Source: a virus. From it: a stretch of DNA of 23,480 bases. The notes beneath the pieces were generated by a model. That model ran no database searches. It was given only the letters and a program-made list of their open reading frames with translations, and had not been told where the DNA came from. Both the position numbers and the translations under genes were made by a program. Shown here one piece after another: positions 1-7,106 of the stretch. Each line of letters starts with the position of its first letter. Position 1 is the stretch's first letter. The stretch spans positions 1-23,480 of IMG/VR virus record IMGVR_UViG_3300038701_001595; one strand, given 5' to 3'.

Positions 1-518
1 GCAAACGGATCATCCCGCCTCACCCCCGCCTCCCTTGCCAACTCCATCATCTGCCGTACGCCTCCCAACATCGCATTCGCCACACTCGCCGGCCGCCCCA
101 CCCGATGCACCTCCAACCACCACCCCTCCGCATCCCCAACCGACAACCGAGCGACCAACGCATCCGCCGCGAACCCCTCCGTCAAATACCGCGAAATCCG
201 CTCATAATAAATCCGCGTATTCGTTTTCAGCTCCGGCCGCCTCATCTGCCGATCAAGCCACACCTGCACCAACCCGCCCCACGTCGCCCGATCCCCGGGC
301 CCGTCGCCTCTGCGCCCCGCGCGAAAACTCGCCACCTGCTCCGCCTCCGTCCGCACCCGATCCAGCTCATCCGCCAACTTTGCCCGCGCCACCTTTTTCG
401 ACGTCGTCCGCAGCGACTTCCGCACCTTCTTCCCGGCCACCTTCGCCTGCAAATAATACCGGCCCGACTTCCGATGCCGGATCAAATTCGTAATTCCCGT
501 CGGTGCAAAATCGCTCAT
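1..518 (-). CDS. int: Tyrosine-family phage integrase, N-terminal part (runs off left edge)
   Basis: Only the first 172 residues are inside the window; the frame is open to base 1, so the catalytic domain with its Arg/His/Tyr residues lies outside. Translation from ATG at 518 gives an N-terminal basic strand-rich segment (about residues 8-55, with SGRYYLQAKVAGKKVRKS) like the arm-DNA-binding domain of tyrosine integrases. A SAM-like core-binding domain follows at about 79-165, beginning TWGGLVQVWLDRQ and including ELKTNTRIYYERISRYL. The protein would recombine attP with a chromosomal attB. It starts 116 bases from a tRNA 3' fragment and next to repeated sites that it could bind, which supports the call. 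A TTGACA hexamer lies at 557-552 but the -10 partner is poor. Seen: the domain-like sequence. Inferred: catalytic activity, since no active-site residue is visible. Confidence 0.88.
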   Translation of the reverse strand, partial: MSDFAPTGITNLIRHRKSGRYYLQAKVAGKKVRKSLRTTSKKVARAKLADELDRVRTEAEQVASFRAGRRGDGPGDRATWGGLVQVWLDRQMRRPELKTNTRIYYERISRYLTEGFAADALVARLSVGDAEGWWLEVHRVGRPASVANAMLGGVRQMMELAREAGVRRDDPF

Positions 519-562
519 CCCGACCCCAAAACACCCCGAACGGGGCACCCTTGTCAAGGATA

Positions 563-586
563 GGTGGGCAACTGCGGTGGGCAACT
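563..586. repeat. Two tandem GGTGGGCAACT sites, candidate integrase arm-binding sites
   Basis: GGTGGGCAACT occurs at 563-573 and again at 576-586, a 13-base period. The same sequence occurs on the other side of the tRNA fragment at 794-804. Short direct repeats flanking the core are typical arm-type sites for integrases with an N-terminal arm-binding domain. The function is inferred from position. Confidence 0.6.
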
Positions 587-633
587 GCCCCGTCATGCAA
601 AACCCCAAATAGCCCTAACCCTCTGAAAATGAA

Positions 634-688
634 TGGTGCGCGCGAGAGGAATCGAACCTCCACGGGGTTGCCCCCACATGAACCTGAA
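634..688 (-). other. attP: attP core: 3' half of a tRNA-Leu (CAG-type loop) with encoded CCA
   Basis: Read on the minus strand, the stretch has the anticodon loop TTCAGGT, the 3' anticodon stem TCATG, a long variable arm (GGGGG-CAA-CCCCG), a T arm (GGAGG-TTCGATT-CCTCT), the 3' acceptor strand CGCGCGC, discriminator A and CCA. The 5' half of a tRNA is missing: upstream bases neither pair with TCATG nor supply a GCGCGCG acceptor strand. A tRNA 3' half beginning at the anticodon loop is the classic crossover region of tyrosine integrases. The long variable arm and A73 fit tRNA-Leu. With the integrase on one side and endolysin on the other, this reads as attP of a circular or unintegrated phage. 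Confidence 0.75.
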
Positions 689-792
689 ACACTCGTTTCC
701 CGTCTGTCACGCCCGCTTCCGTTGTGTTTTCGGCATTTCCCGGCACCGTGTCACGCGATTTTTTCGGCACGGTGGGGAGGTTTTGGGCTCGT

Positions 793-821
793 AGGTGGGC
801 AACTCCTCATTTTTGCCCACC
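793..821. repeat. GGTGGGCAACT site plus inverted TTGCCCACC copy (candidate arm sites)
   Basis: AGGTGGGCAACT lies at 793-804 and its inverted partner TTGCCCACC at 813-821, just after the endolysin stop codon. The repeat matches the pair at 563-586. As a hairpin it could also be a weak terminator for the lysis genes, but no T-run follows on the minus strand, so an arm-site role is preferred. A second inverted repeat, CACCGTG/CACGGTG, lies at 744-750 and 768-774 between this site and the core. Confidence 0.5.
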
Positions 822-829
822 CCTGCGGG

Positions 830-1480
830 TCAGTCGCGGGCCACGTAGGCAATGTGCATCATGTCCCGGCGACCGCTGCCACGCTTGAACCCCACCTGCA
901 AACCATGCTTGCGGAAGATCTCGACCGCGCTCCGGGGCATCTGGCGCGTGCCATTTGGCGCGGCTTTGCCAGGCTCCCACATCGTCCAGTTCCCATTCGC
1001 GGCGGGGTTGAGATCCAGCGCGATGCCCCAGGCGTGATCGCTGGTCGCGGTGCTGGATCGCGACGGCCGATTCACGTAGTCGCCCCCGAAGAGGTCGAGT
1101 CCGTATTTTCGGACGTAGTCCATGCCGTGCTTGGTTTTGATTTCGGTCAGGGCCTCGATCATCTTGTCGGCAATAAGCCGGTGCATCCGGATCGTTTTGC
1201 GCGTGCCACCTCCCCACGCGATCTTCATCGGCCAGGGGAGCTTGACGCGCTTGAGAGCGGCTTCTCGGCCCGGGTCGCCAAACACACGGACCTTGTCGCG
1301 ATGATTCGGTTTCGGGCGCGGGACATCGGAGGATTTCCCGGATTTCCCGAGTCGCGCGGTGGCGGATTTTTTCAGCGCCGCCCGGGTCTTGGGCCCGTCC
1401 AATCCATCGGCGGGCCCGGGATCGAATCCGAGGGTTTTTAGGCCGATTTGTTGGCAGTAGATCGCGTGATCGTAGCTCAT
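830..1480 (-). CDS. Endolysin: peptidoglycan-binding segment plus M15 (VanY-type) peptidase
   Basis: This 216-aa protein should cut peptide cross-links of the host wall at lysis. Residues 5-40 (YCQQIGLKTLGFDPGPADGL and following) resemble the first part of a PG_binding_1 repeat. Residues 85-212 form an M15 peptidase. The zinc ligands appear as His149 and Asp156 in SDHAWGIALDLNP and His209 in DMMHIAY, the family's SxHxxGxAxD and terminal H motifs. There is no signal peptide, so release would depend on a holin. ATG at 1480 overlaps the stop of the holin-like gene as ATGA, indicating translational coupling. It is the last late gene before the attachment region. Seen: zinc motif. Established: M15 enzymes are common phage endolysins. 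The exact bond cleaved is not known. Confidence 0.9.
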   Translation of the reverse strand: MSYDHAIYCQQIGLKTLGFDPGPADGLDGPKTRAALKKSATARLGKSGKSSDVPRPKPNHRDKVRVFGDPGREAALKRVKLPWPMKIAWGGGTRKTIRMHRLIADKMIEALTEIKTKHGMDYVRKYGLDLFGGDYVNRPSRSSTATSDHAWGIALDLNPAANGNWTMWEPGKAAPNGTRQMPRSAVEIFRKHGLQVGFKRGSGRRDMMHIAYVARD

Positions 1481-1803
1481 GATTTTTTACCGTTGTCCAG
1501 GAATGACCAGACCAGCGCGAAAAGCGGCGTCAGGAGACCCGCGAGCGACACGGCGCGCTCCTCATCGATCACGCCAAATGCCAGGAGCACTCCAGGGAGC
1601 AGGGAAAAACATTTGCGGAGCGCGCTTTGCAAAATGGCCATGCCCTCGTGGTGGCTCAGGGCCCAGGCCACCGCCGCGATGGCTACGATGATCCCGATGG
1701 CAGCGGTGTGCCGCTCATCGGCCATGCCAAAAATCAGTGCACCTCCGGCCGTCAAAATTTCCCGGAGGAGCCCGAGGGCCCGGTCTTTTTTCATGGCGGT
1801 CAT
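1477..1803 (-). CDS. Holin-like small membrane protein
   Basis: This 108-aa protein has about three hydrophobic segments (near residues 34-50, 66-80 and 86-102), with a weaker one at 15-27, and charged ends (MKKDR at the start, DNGKKS at the end). Size, topology and position directly before the endolysin, with a 4-base ATGA overlap, fit a holin or a phage_holin-type membrane protein. I chose ATG 1803 because an ATTGACA box lies 13 bases upstream, the spacing seen before many other genes here; an ATG at 1794 is also possible. No family signature is recognisable by eye, so the call rests on topology and context. Confidence 0.65.
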   Translation of the reverse strand: MTAMKKDRALGLLREILTAGGALIFGMADERHTAAIGIIVAIAAVAWALSHHEGMAILQSALRKCFSLLPGVLLAFGVIDEERAVSLAGLLTPLFALVWSFLDNGKKS

Positions 1804-1816
1804 GACTCCCAAGAGA

Positions 1817-1823
1817 TGTCAAT
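1817..1823 (-). promoter_or_regulatory. ATTGACA box before holin-like gene
   Basis: Six of seven bases match (ATTGACAT); 13 bases before ATG 1803. It lies in the 14-base stretch between the preceding stop and the holin-like start region. Confidence 0.4.
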
Positions 1824-1838
1824 CAACAACGCCCGCAT

Positions 1839-2318
1839 TTACAGTTGAGCCGCCGCGATAAATAGTTGATCCACCGTCGCCTCATCCATCCCCAGCGCCG
1901 TCGCCAGCTGCCCGATGAGGGGATGCGCCCGCTCGAAATCCCTGGCCTCCTCAAACTCGATCAGCCCCAGCTCGTTACCTGCCAGCATCCCCCGGATTGC
2001 CTCCCGGGTGATGGCCGGATCTTGCGAGGCCAGCACCAGCAAAAGCTGCCGCCGCGTCACCGATGCCGGTACCGTCCGCTGGCGAATCTCCGCCGCCGTC
2101 AGATCGATGCGCTTCCACCCGTAGCCATCGACCGTCGGCGCGGCCCGCTCAATCCGTTGCCGGTCGGGATCATAGGTCGGCGGCGGTAGGTCGGGAACGT
2201 AAGCATGACCCGGCGGCTCCGGCGGCGTCCGGCCATCGGGAATGTCGAGGGTGGCAGGGTAGCCGGAAAATGCCGGGGCGAGGTCGTTTTTGGTGGGGTT
2301 GTAGAGATAGTGTATCAT
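1839..2318 (-). CDS. Phage tail-fibre-associated protein (possible fibre assembly chaperone)
   Basis: A 159-aa protein starting MIHYLYNPTKNDLAPAFSGY. A Pro-rich middle (residues 28-48) is followed by PTYDPDRQRIERAAPTVDGY and GWKRIDLTAAEIRQ, a pattern common in small proteins coded just after phage tail fibres. The C-terminal half is helical and acidic. Its position two bases after the stop of the DNRLRE-like fibre gene and before the holin supports a role with the fibres, either as chaperone or as a small adhesin tip. No Shine-Dalgarno site is seen; expression may depend on reinitiation from the preceding gene. I do not recognise a firm family. Confidence 0.5.
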   Translation of the reverse strand: MIHYLYNPTKNDLAPAFSGYPATLDIPDGRTPPEPPGHAYVPDLPPPTYDPDRQRIERAAPTVDGYGWKRIDLTAAEIRQRTVPASVTRRQLLLVLASQDPAITREAIRGMLAGNELGLIEFEEARDFERAHPLIGQLATALGMDEATVDQLFIAAAQL

Positions 2319-2320
2319 TT

Positions 2321-2845
2321 TTATATGAGCTGAGGGGATTCGTTTGCTGAGGGTGCTGTCTCCTTGCTGTAAAATGACCGAGCCCCAGATTGGGATGTAT
2401 TAGAGGTGGGTTTCAACCGCAACGAACTGATACCATTTGAATTTTGCAGTCCGGCCAGCGAGAATTCTTTGACCGCTCCGACGGCATCACAAACTACTGT
2501 TAATCCGGTCGCGATTGTTACCCACGGTCGCGCGTTGACCGATTCATATGTGGCTGACGTTTCGTCTGTTGATTCCGGCAGCGTTTGGACATCAAACGTT
2601 GTCGTCACTGATGGCACCGCATCGGACGAGGATACAATCCTCAACTTACAAGCGGATTTTTTCACGTTATCAAAACTCAGCACAATTTCCCGTTGGAAAC
2701 CCACAACGGACTCATGTTTGAGAACCAACCCGCCCCCGTCATAATTTGTTGCGGAGTTAGCTCCGTCTCGAACGTATGTATCTCCTGTTAAAATTGGCGC
2801 AATCGCTCCCCCAAACCTCCTCCGATGTTTACCGATCAGGCTCAT
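2321..2845 (-). CDS. Virion adhesin-like protein with DNRLRE/CBM96-like fold
   Basis: A 174-aa protein with the pattern TGDTYVRDGANSATNYDGGG, then LVLKHE, a GFQREIVLSFD strand and SACKLRIV. This is the D-Y-R-G...NY...L-vK...R-x-x-L-F-D...A-x-L-R layout of DNRLRE/CBM96-type beta-sandwich domains, which bind polysaccharide or decorate surface proteins. It starts inside the stop of the repeat fibre (ATGA, 2845-2842) and so is probably made with it as a tip or accessory. The gene is poorer in GC than its neighbours (28 of 60 bases in 2461-2520, counted by eye), a sign of recent acquisition or module exchange. Binding to host surface glycan is inferred. Confidence 0.55.
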   Translation of the reverse strand: MSLIGKHRRRFGGAIAPILTGDTYVRDGANSATNYDGGGLVLKHESVVGFQREIVLSFDNVKKSACKLRIVSSSDAVPSVTTTFDVQTLPESTDETSATYESVNARPWVTIATGLTVVCDAVGAVKEFSLAGLQNSNGISSLRLKPTSNTSQSGARSFYSKETAPSANESPQLI

Positions 2846-4167
2846 GACGTCGGAAGAGCGTTCGCGCTAACAAGGAGCGTCGATCCAATCAGAGTCGCGT
2901 AGGCGATGCCCCACTCTCCCGCGCCCAGTCCGGCAATCGCCGTCGTCAATCCCACCTCCGACGTCGTCGCGTGAGCGAATGACAGCGTATGCCCACCTGG
3001 AGCCAGCGACCGCACAAAAACTTCAACCGTCTCTCCATCATCAAGATTCGATATCGTGATTGTCGTGTCATGCGCCAGGCCTACCAATTTCGCGGTTTTA
3101 CCCGCGCTCGCATCGTAGGAGATCGCCGCCGCACTCGTCAGCGGGACTGGACCCACATAATCCTTCACCGGCGTCGCACTCACCCCCAGGGCCGTCCTTG
3201 CTCCAGCTGCATCCGTCGCCCCGGTCCCACCATAAGCCAGCCCTACCGCCGTCCCCTGCCAGGTCCCCGTCGAAATCGTCCCCACGCTGGTCAGACTCGA
3301 TGAAACCACCGTCGCCGCCAGCGTCGTCCCCGTCAGCGTCCCCGCCGCCGCCGGGATCGTGATGTTGCCCGATCCGTCAAAACTCACCCCGTTGATCGTC
3401 ACCGCCGACTCCAGGGCCGTCGCCGTCGCCGCATTCCCCGTCGTCGATTGGTTGAGCGTCGGGAAAGTGCAATTTGATAGATCCCCACTCGCCGGAATCC
3501 CCAGCGCCGGAGTGATCAACGTCGGCGAATTCGCAAACACCAGCGCCCCCGTCCCTGTCTCATCCGAGATCACCCCCGCCAGCTCTGCGCTCGTCGTCGC
3601 CGCAAACTGGTCGAGTCCGTTACTCGTCAGCGCATCGCCGCCGCCACCGATGGCCTGCCACGTGCCGTCCCCCCGCAAAAACTTCGTCCCAATGCTCGTG
3701 CCGGTCCCGAGATAGCCAGGCGCGATCACATCTCCCTGCCAGGTGCCCGTCGAGATCGTTCCCACTGCGGTGAGGCTCGAAATAGTAATCCCAGCCGGGA
3801 GCGTGGTCCCGGCCAGATCTGCCGCACTGCCCGAGGTGGCGATGGTCGCCAAATCCCCACTATTCGCCTTGAGCCCCAGCGCCGTGCCCAGCGGAGTGTT
3901 CACAGCCGGGAGATCGACCGTTCCCGAGTCCGAGAGATCTCCGAAATCGACCACCAGCGACGGCTTGCCGGTCAGATCTGCGTAGCCCCCGCTGGTCGCC
4001 ACCGCTGCCAGCGACGCCGCGTCCGCCTTGAGCCCCAAGGCCGTCCCCAGCGGCGTATTGAGCGTCGGCAGGTCCGCCGTAGTGGCATCGCTCAGCGCAG
4101 TGTAGGAGGTGGCACCGGCTCCTGATCCGGAGGGTCCGCGATTGATGATGACAGTGGCGAGAGGCAT
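2842..4167 (-). CDS. Repeat-containing phage tail fibre
   Basis: This 441-aa protein is rich in Ala, Gly, Thr and Ser, as expected of a trimeric fibre shaft. Internal repeats are visible: DLPTLNTPLGTALGLKADA (about 32-50) and DLPAVNTPLGTALGLKANS; and VGTISTGTWQGDVI and VGTISTGTWQGTAV, the signature seen in many phage tail-fibre shafts. A fibre-like segment FLRGDGTWQAI follows the first TGTWQG block. The C-terminal part (from about 345) changes to beta-rich sequence with GGHTLSFAHA and may be the receptor-binding or trimerisation tip. ATG 4167 lies 10 bases after the adaptor gene's stop. It likely attaches to the tail end through the 109-aa and 437-aa proteins upstream. Confidence 0.8.
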   Translation of the reverse strand: MPLATVIINRGPSGSGAGATSYTALSDATTADLPTLNTPLGTALGLKADAASLAAVATSGGYADLTGKPSLVVDFGDLSDSGTVDLPAVNTPLGTALGLKANSGDLATIATSGSAADLAGTTLPAGITISSLTAVGTISTGTWQGDVIAPGYLGTGTSIGTKFLRGDGTWQAIGGGGDALTSNGLDQFAATTSAELAGVISDETGTGALVFANSPTLITPALGIPASGDLSNCTFPTLNQSTTGNAATATALESAVTINGVSFDGSGNITIPAAAGTLTGTTLAATVVSSSLTSVGTISTGTWQGTAVGLAYGGTGATDAAGARTALGVSATPVKDYVGPVPLTSAAAISYDASAGKTAKLVGLAHDTTITISNLDDGETVEVFVRSLAPGGHTLSFAHATTSEVGLTTAIAGLGAGEWGIAYATLIGSTLLVSANALPTS

Positions 4168-4177
4168 GGGTAAAAAA

Positions 4178-4507
4178 TCAGGATGCGAGAGCGTTTCGTT
4201 TCTCTAGGATAAGCCGTACGGGCTGGCTCCAATAATCATTCCCATCCGGGTCGGTCAGCCGCACATCCCACCAAAAGACCCCCACCTCAAAGGGTGCATC
4301 TCCGGTATCAATGTCCACCCGCGCCTTGCCCCCGGCGATGGCCATGGCACCGGCCACCACCTCCGTGCCATTGATCTCATCTTTGCAAAACCGATAGGCG
4401 GCCGACCACGTCCCGTCCATCGCCACGGCCTCGCCATCGGTGTCGCGGCCCTCCACCTCGAGGTCGTAGCTCTCGCCGTAGGCTCTGCGGTCGGTCAAAA
4501 ATCTCAT
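4178..4507 (-). CDS. Small tail/baseplate protein, possible fibre adaptor (BppU-N-like)
   Basis: A 109-aa protein beginning MRFLTDRRAYGESYDLEVEG. It is predicted to be all beta: GTWSAAYRFCKD, KARVDIDTGDAPFEVGVFWW and VRLTDPDGNDYWSQPVRLIL alternate as strands. This reminds me of the N-terminal sandwich of BppU-type receptor-binding complexes, in which a small Ig-like domain carries the fibre. It starts in the stop codon of the lipoprotein gene (ATGA at 4507-4504) and lies immediately before the fibre gene. The adaptor function is inferred from position and strand pattern only. Confidence 0.5.
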   Translation of the reverse strand: MRFLTDRRAYGESYDLEVEGRDTDGEAVAMDGTWSAAYRFCKDEINGTEVVAGAMAIAGGKARVDIDTGDAPFEVGVFWWDVRLTDPDGNDYWSQPVRLILEKRNALAS

Positions 4508-4683
4508 TTCGCGGGGATCACTACAGGCTCCGGGATGCTCTCCAGAATCCGCCTCCCCTCATCATAGATCACCAAGGCGCGCCCTACATTCGCAGGCGTC
4601 ACCACGCGCTCCAGTTGCGCGCACGATGAGCAGAATGTCAGCGAGAGAGCCATGGCACTGAGCTGGATGAGGCGGAGTTTCAT
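4504..4683 (-). CDS. Short lipoprotein, candidate outer-membrane spanin subunit
   Basis: A 59-aa protein with a lipoprotein signal: MKLR, a hydrophobic stretch QLSAMALSLTF, then CSSC with a likely lipidated Cys near residue 21. Mature length is about 38 residues and ends IPEPVVIPAK. ATG 4683 is preferred over an in-frame ATG at 4710, because only then does the protein begin with a signal peptide and follow a TTTGACA box by 14 bases. The gene directly follows one for a single-membrane-span coiled-coil protein; such a pair resembles i-spanin and o-spanin, which fuse the membranes of Gram-negative hosts at lysis. The Cys at -3 of the lipobox is unusual. The spanin role is inferred. Confidence 0.55.
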   Translation of the reverse strand: MKLRLIQLSAMALSLTFCSSCAQLERVVTPANVGRALVIYDEGRRILESIPEPVVIPAK

Positions 4684-4697
4684 TTCCGGCCCGGCAA

Positions 4698-4704
4698 TGT
4701 CAAA
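4698..4704 (-). promoter_or_regulatory. TTTGACA box before lipoprotein gene
   Basis: Exact TTTGACATT in AGCTTTGACATTGCCG, 14 bases before ATG 4683. Confidence 0.5.
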
Positions 4705-4706
4705 GC

Positions 4707-5075
4707 TCACCGCGACTCCAGCTTCTCCATCTCGACTTTGAATTCCTGCAGGAGCGCCTTGATTTCGCGGATATTCGCCGAAGTCTCAGCCGTGTAGGAG
4801 ATCATATCGCGCCGAAATTGTTTCAGATCATCCACATCCGACCTCAGATTTTTCACCACCTCCACCTGCACAAACCAGGTGCCCCCCAGCACCGCCAGCA
4901 TCCCGCTCAGGGTGAAAAGGGTCAGCAGGGTTTTGAAATTCAGACTCTTAAATGCTTCGCGTTCTTCTCCGTTCATTCCGTGAGGGCTATCATGCGGGTA
5001 GTAGTCCTCATGATGGATCTCTCCACAGCATTCTGGGTCGGTTGACTCGATCATGATTACGCCATCCGCTGGCAC
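4707..5075 (-). CDS. Single-span membrane protein with coiled coil, candidate inner-membrane spanin
   Basis: From GTG 5075 this is 122 aa; an ATG at 5054 would give 115 aa. The N-terminal part holds ECCGEIHHEDYYPHDSPHG, rich in Cys, His and acid residues. One membrane segment (about 49-69, LLTLFTLSGMLAVLGGTWFV) is followed by a charged coiled coil to the end (VVKNLRSDVDDLKQFRRD, then EIKALLQEFKVEMEKLESR). That N-in, C-out layout matches Rz-like i-spanins, and the adjacent gene codes for a lipoprotein. The GTG start is favoured by a TTTGACA box 11 bases upstream, though this spacing is the shortest of the set. It could instead be a virion membrane or tail protein. Confidence 0.5.
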   Translation of the reverse strand: MPADGVIMIESTDPECCGEIHHEDYYPHDSPHGMNGEEREAFKSLNFKTLLTLFTLSGMLAVLGGTWFVQVEVVKNLRSDVDDLKQFRRDMISYTAETSANIREIKALLQEFKVEMEKLESR

Positions 5076-5086
5076 GGTCGCGGAAA

Positions 5087-5093
5087 TGTCAAA
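5087..5093 (-). promoter_or_regulatory. TTTGACA box before i-spanin-like gene
   Basis: Exact TTTGACATT in the context AGCTTTGACATTTCCG, nearly identical to the next box at 4698-4704. It lies 11 bases before GTG 5075 or 32 before ATG 5054. Confidence 0.4.
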
Positions 5094-5094
5094 G

Positions 5095-6408
5095 CTACGG
5101 CAGCGTGCTGGAATCCACCCAGAAGGGAGCCCCTCCACCGGAGGCGAGCAACCATTGCGCCCCCGTCACGGCCGTCGGCCCCAGCGGAGCCGCCAACGTC
5201 ACCCAATCATTCCCATCATGATACAGGATATCTCCGAGGTCGCCCGGCGGGAGTCCGTCAATCTCGATATCCACCGTGCCATTTTGCTCCCACAGACCAT
5301 CAACCCAGCTCGCGATCAGCTCGCCATTCACCGCCAGGAATCCATTCCGCCCATTCCCCTCCACCTGGAAGACCCGGCCGACCAACCCCACCTGACTCAC
5401 GCGCACTTGCGGATTGGCCGCGCGCTCCTGCACCGCCGCCAGTTTCAGCTCCAGTTCCAGCGGGTCAGGGAGCGGATCTTCATCGCCATTGATCTCTTCC
5501 CCGGTTTTCCAGAGCCCATCATTCCACTCCACAAACGGCTCCGATTGCTCGAAATCCCCCAGGAAAACTTTGATCAACCCATCCCGCTTGTTCCCGCGCA
5601 CCACCACATTATCGGGGTCCGTTCGAATGATCAATTTCCCAAACTCCCGGATCAATGGGCGGAGCTTGTAGGCCCGCGCATCCTGATCCCACTTCTTCGA
5701 GATCAGCCCCGTTTCCGTCGCGTCGTTGCTCGTGTTGAGGATGCTCGGCAGGTCCCGCCAGTGGTCCAGGTGCGAGCCCGCCAGATGGTTCTCCAGCTCG
5801 GGGGCTCCGCTCGGGCCGTTGATCAATCTCGCGAGTTTGTAGTAGTAGGTGCCCACCACCCCGTCGGGAGTCTCGTCGTCCACCTTCGGCTGATAGTGGG
5901 CCGACTCGATGTCATCCTCCCCCACCTCGATCAACACCGGCTCCACCTGCGGATCATCGATGCCCACGCCGCCGTCCTCATCGACTTCCACTTTGATATA
6001 AACCGACTCCCCCACCTCGATATCAAATTCTGCCAGCTGGTCGGGATTCGCCTCATCCCACAGGTTATCCGGCTCGTGATCGATCAGGGCCTCGGTCAGG
6101 TCGGGAATCCTCTCATTCACCCGGCCCGGGGCCACGCTGATTTTATAGGTCACCGCCCCCCCTTCCGACTCCGGCGGATCGATCAGCAAGATCACCTCGA
6201 AGGGCAGGAATTTCTTCTTTTTGAACGGGATCTTCCGCTTCAGCCGCACCCGCTTCCCCTTGTTCGTCTGCACCCATTCGAAGTCGCGTTCGGAAAAGAT
6301 CGTTTCCAGACCCGCCAAGGTCGCCTTGATTTTTTCGTACGTCGTGCGCTTTACGAAGTTGATTCGCCCGCGCGCTTCGGGCAGGTCATTGCGTGGTCCT
6401 TGTGGCAT
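5095..6408 (-). CDS. Tail-tip/fibre base protein
   Basis: This 437-aa acidic protein has a basic N-terminal segment (KRKIPFKKKKFLPFEVILLI around residues 57-76), a long acidic beta-rich centre, and a C-terminal end LGDILYHDGNDWVTL followed by GAQWLLASGGGAPFWV. The last pattern (GDILYxDGxxWxxL ... W) is common at the foot of phage fibre proteins. It starts in a TGATG overlap with the 232-aa gene. Position after the tape measure and before the fibres supports a tail-tip or fibre-attachment role. No lambda gpJ-like hub is recognisable, so this and the preceding gene may take its place. The specific role is inferred. Confidence 0.55.
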   Translation of the reverse strand: MPQGPRNDLPEARGRINFVKRTTYEKIKATLAGLETIFSERDFEWVQTNKGKRVRLKRKIPFKKKKFLPFEVILLIDPPESEGGAVTYKISVAPGRVNERIPDLTEALIDHEPDNLWDEANPDQLAEFDIEVGESVYIKVEVDEDGGVGIDDPQVEPVLIEVGEDDIESAHYQPKVDDETPDGVVGTYYYKLARLINGPSGAPELENHLAGSHLDHWRDLPSILNTSNDATETGLISKKWDQDARAYKLRPLIREFGKLIIRTDPDNVVVRGNKRDGLIKVFLGDFEQSEPFVEWNDGLWKTGEEINGDEDPLPDPLELELKLAAVQERAANPQVRVSQVGLVGRVFQVEGNGRNGFLAVNGELIASWVDGLWEQNGTVDIEIDGLPPGDLGDILYHDGNDWVTLAAPLGPTAVTGAQWLLASGGGAPFWVDSSTLP

Positions 6409-7106
6409 CAGTCGGGGGCAGCTACTTGTTTGAAAGCATAGGTGTCGGTCACCAGGTAGATGTTGCCGAATGCGTTTTCATAATCTCGCGCTTCCAGCAC
6501 CCAGCCATTCGGGTGGCGAAATCTCATCGGGTCGCCGTAGCCACTCCAAATGTAGGCGGGCGATGGAGGCGCATTCGGCGGCGTCTGTTGCGTGCCGATC
6601 AGTTTCGTCTCCGGTCGCGAAGTTGTGAAGTAGGTATCCACCACCCCGAGGATGGGCTCGGTAATCAGCCACCGGTCCCCCTGCCCGCTGGGCGTCTGGA
6701 TCGTGCGGAGCGTCTCCACCAGCTCCTTCGCCGTGTCATCCGGCTGGCCATCGCCATCGGTATCCAGCCCCACCGTCTCAGTCGTTTCATACACCACCGG
6801 CCCCACCGAGACCTCCTGCCCAAAGGCCGACACGCGACGGATGTTTTTCGCTGGGCCCAACGTGAGCAGGCCGATGTAGTCCAGCGTGACCTTGGAAAAC
6901 CCCTCGCCCAGGTCATCCTCGCTCGTGGCCTCCAGAAACATCGCTGATCCGACCGGGAAGTAGGTCCGGAAGTCGAGATCGAAGACTGATCCATCGCTAT
7001 GGTAGACCAGCTGCGCGGTATCATACTGCGCCGGGCCCGCCCGGTTTTTTCGGAAACTCTCCACGATGGGGAAGGTTCCGTGCGCGATGTTACATTCAGT
7101 GCTCAT
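6408..7106 (-). CDS. Tail-tip protein, possible distal tail protein
   Basis: A 232-aa protein placed just after the tape measure, where siphophages usually code for the distal tail protein. It starts MSTECNIAHGTFP, closely like the start of the putative tail-tube protein at 11265 (MPAFDCNIDHGSLP), suggesting a shared tail-tube-like fold or contact. An acidic DTDGDGQPDD stretch near residues 120-130 could bind calcium. ATG 7106 was chosen over 7124 because it places the shared CNIxHG motif at the same distance from the N-terminus. It lies 7 bases after the tape-measure stop and is probably coupled to it. No sure family match by eye. Confidence 0.5.
   Translation of the reverse strand: MSTECNIAHGTFPIVESFRKNRAGPAQYDTAQLVYHSDGSVFDLDFRTYFPVGSAMFLEATSEDDLGEGFSKVTLDYIGLLTLGPAKNIRRVSAFGQEVSVGPVVYETTETVGLDTDGDGQPDDTAKELVETLRTIQTPSGQGDRWLITEPILGVVDTYFTTSRPETKLIGTQQTPPNAPPSPAYIWSGYGDPMRFRHPNGWVLEARDYENAFGNIYLVTDTYAFKQVAAPD

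Noticed and set aside
72-81. Extra sites by chance: short GGTG/CACC words within the integrase
   Set aside because: They do not match the full GGTGGGCAACT arm-site sequence.
634-720. Complete tRNA-Leu gene
   Set aside because: The D arm and 5' acceptor strand are missing; bases upstream of the anticodon loop do not pair with the 3' anticodon stem, so it is a 3' fragment serving as an attachment core.
744-774. Terminator for the lysis genes at the CACCGTG/CACGGTG inverted repeat
   Set aside because: No T-run follows on the minus strand and the loop is 17 bases; it fits better as a protein-binding repeat within attP.
503-1441. Long plus-strand open frame (312 codons)
   Set aside because: It runs through the tRNA fragment and antisense to the endolysin, with low-complexity composition; the minus-strand M15 zinc motif is decisive.
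5053-6441. Long plus-strand open frame (462 codons)
   Set aside because: Antisense to the tail-tip protein; Arg/His/Pro/Leu-rich translation typical of a GC-rich shadow frame.
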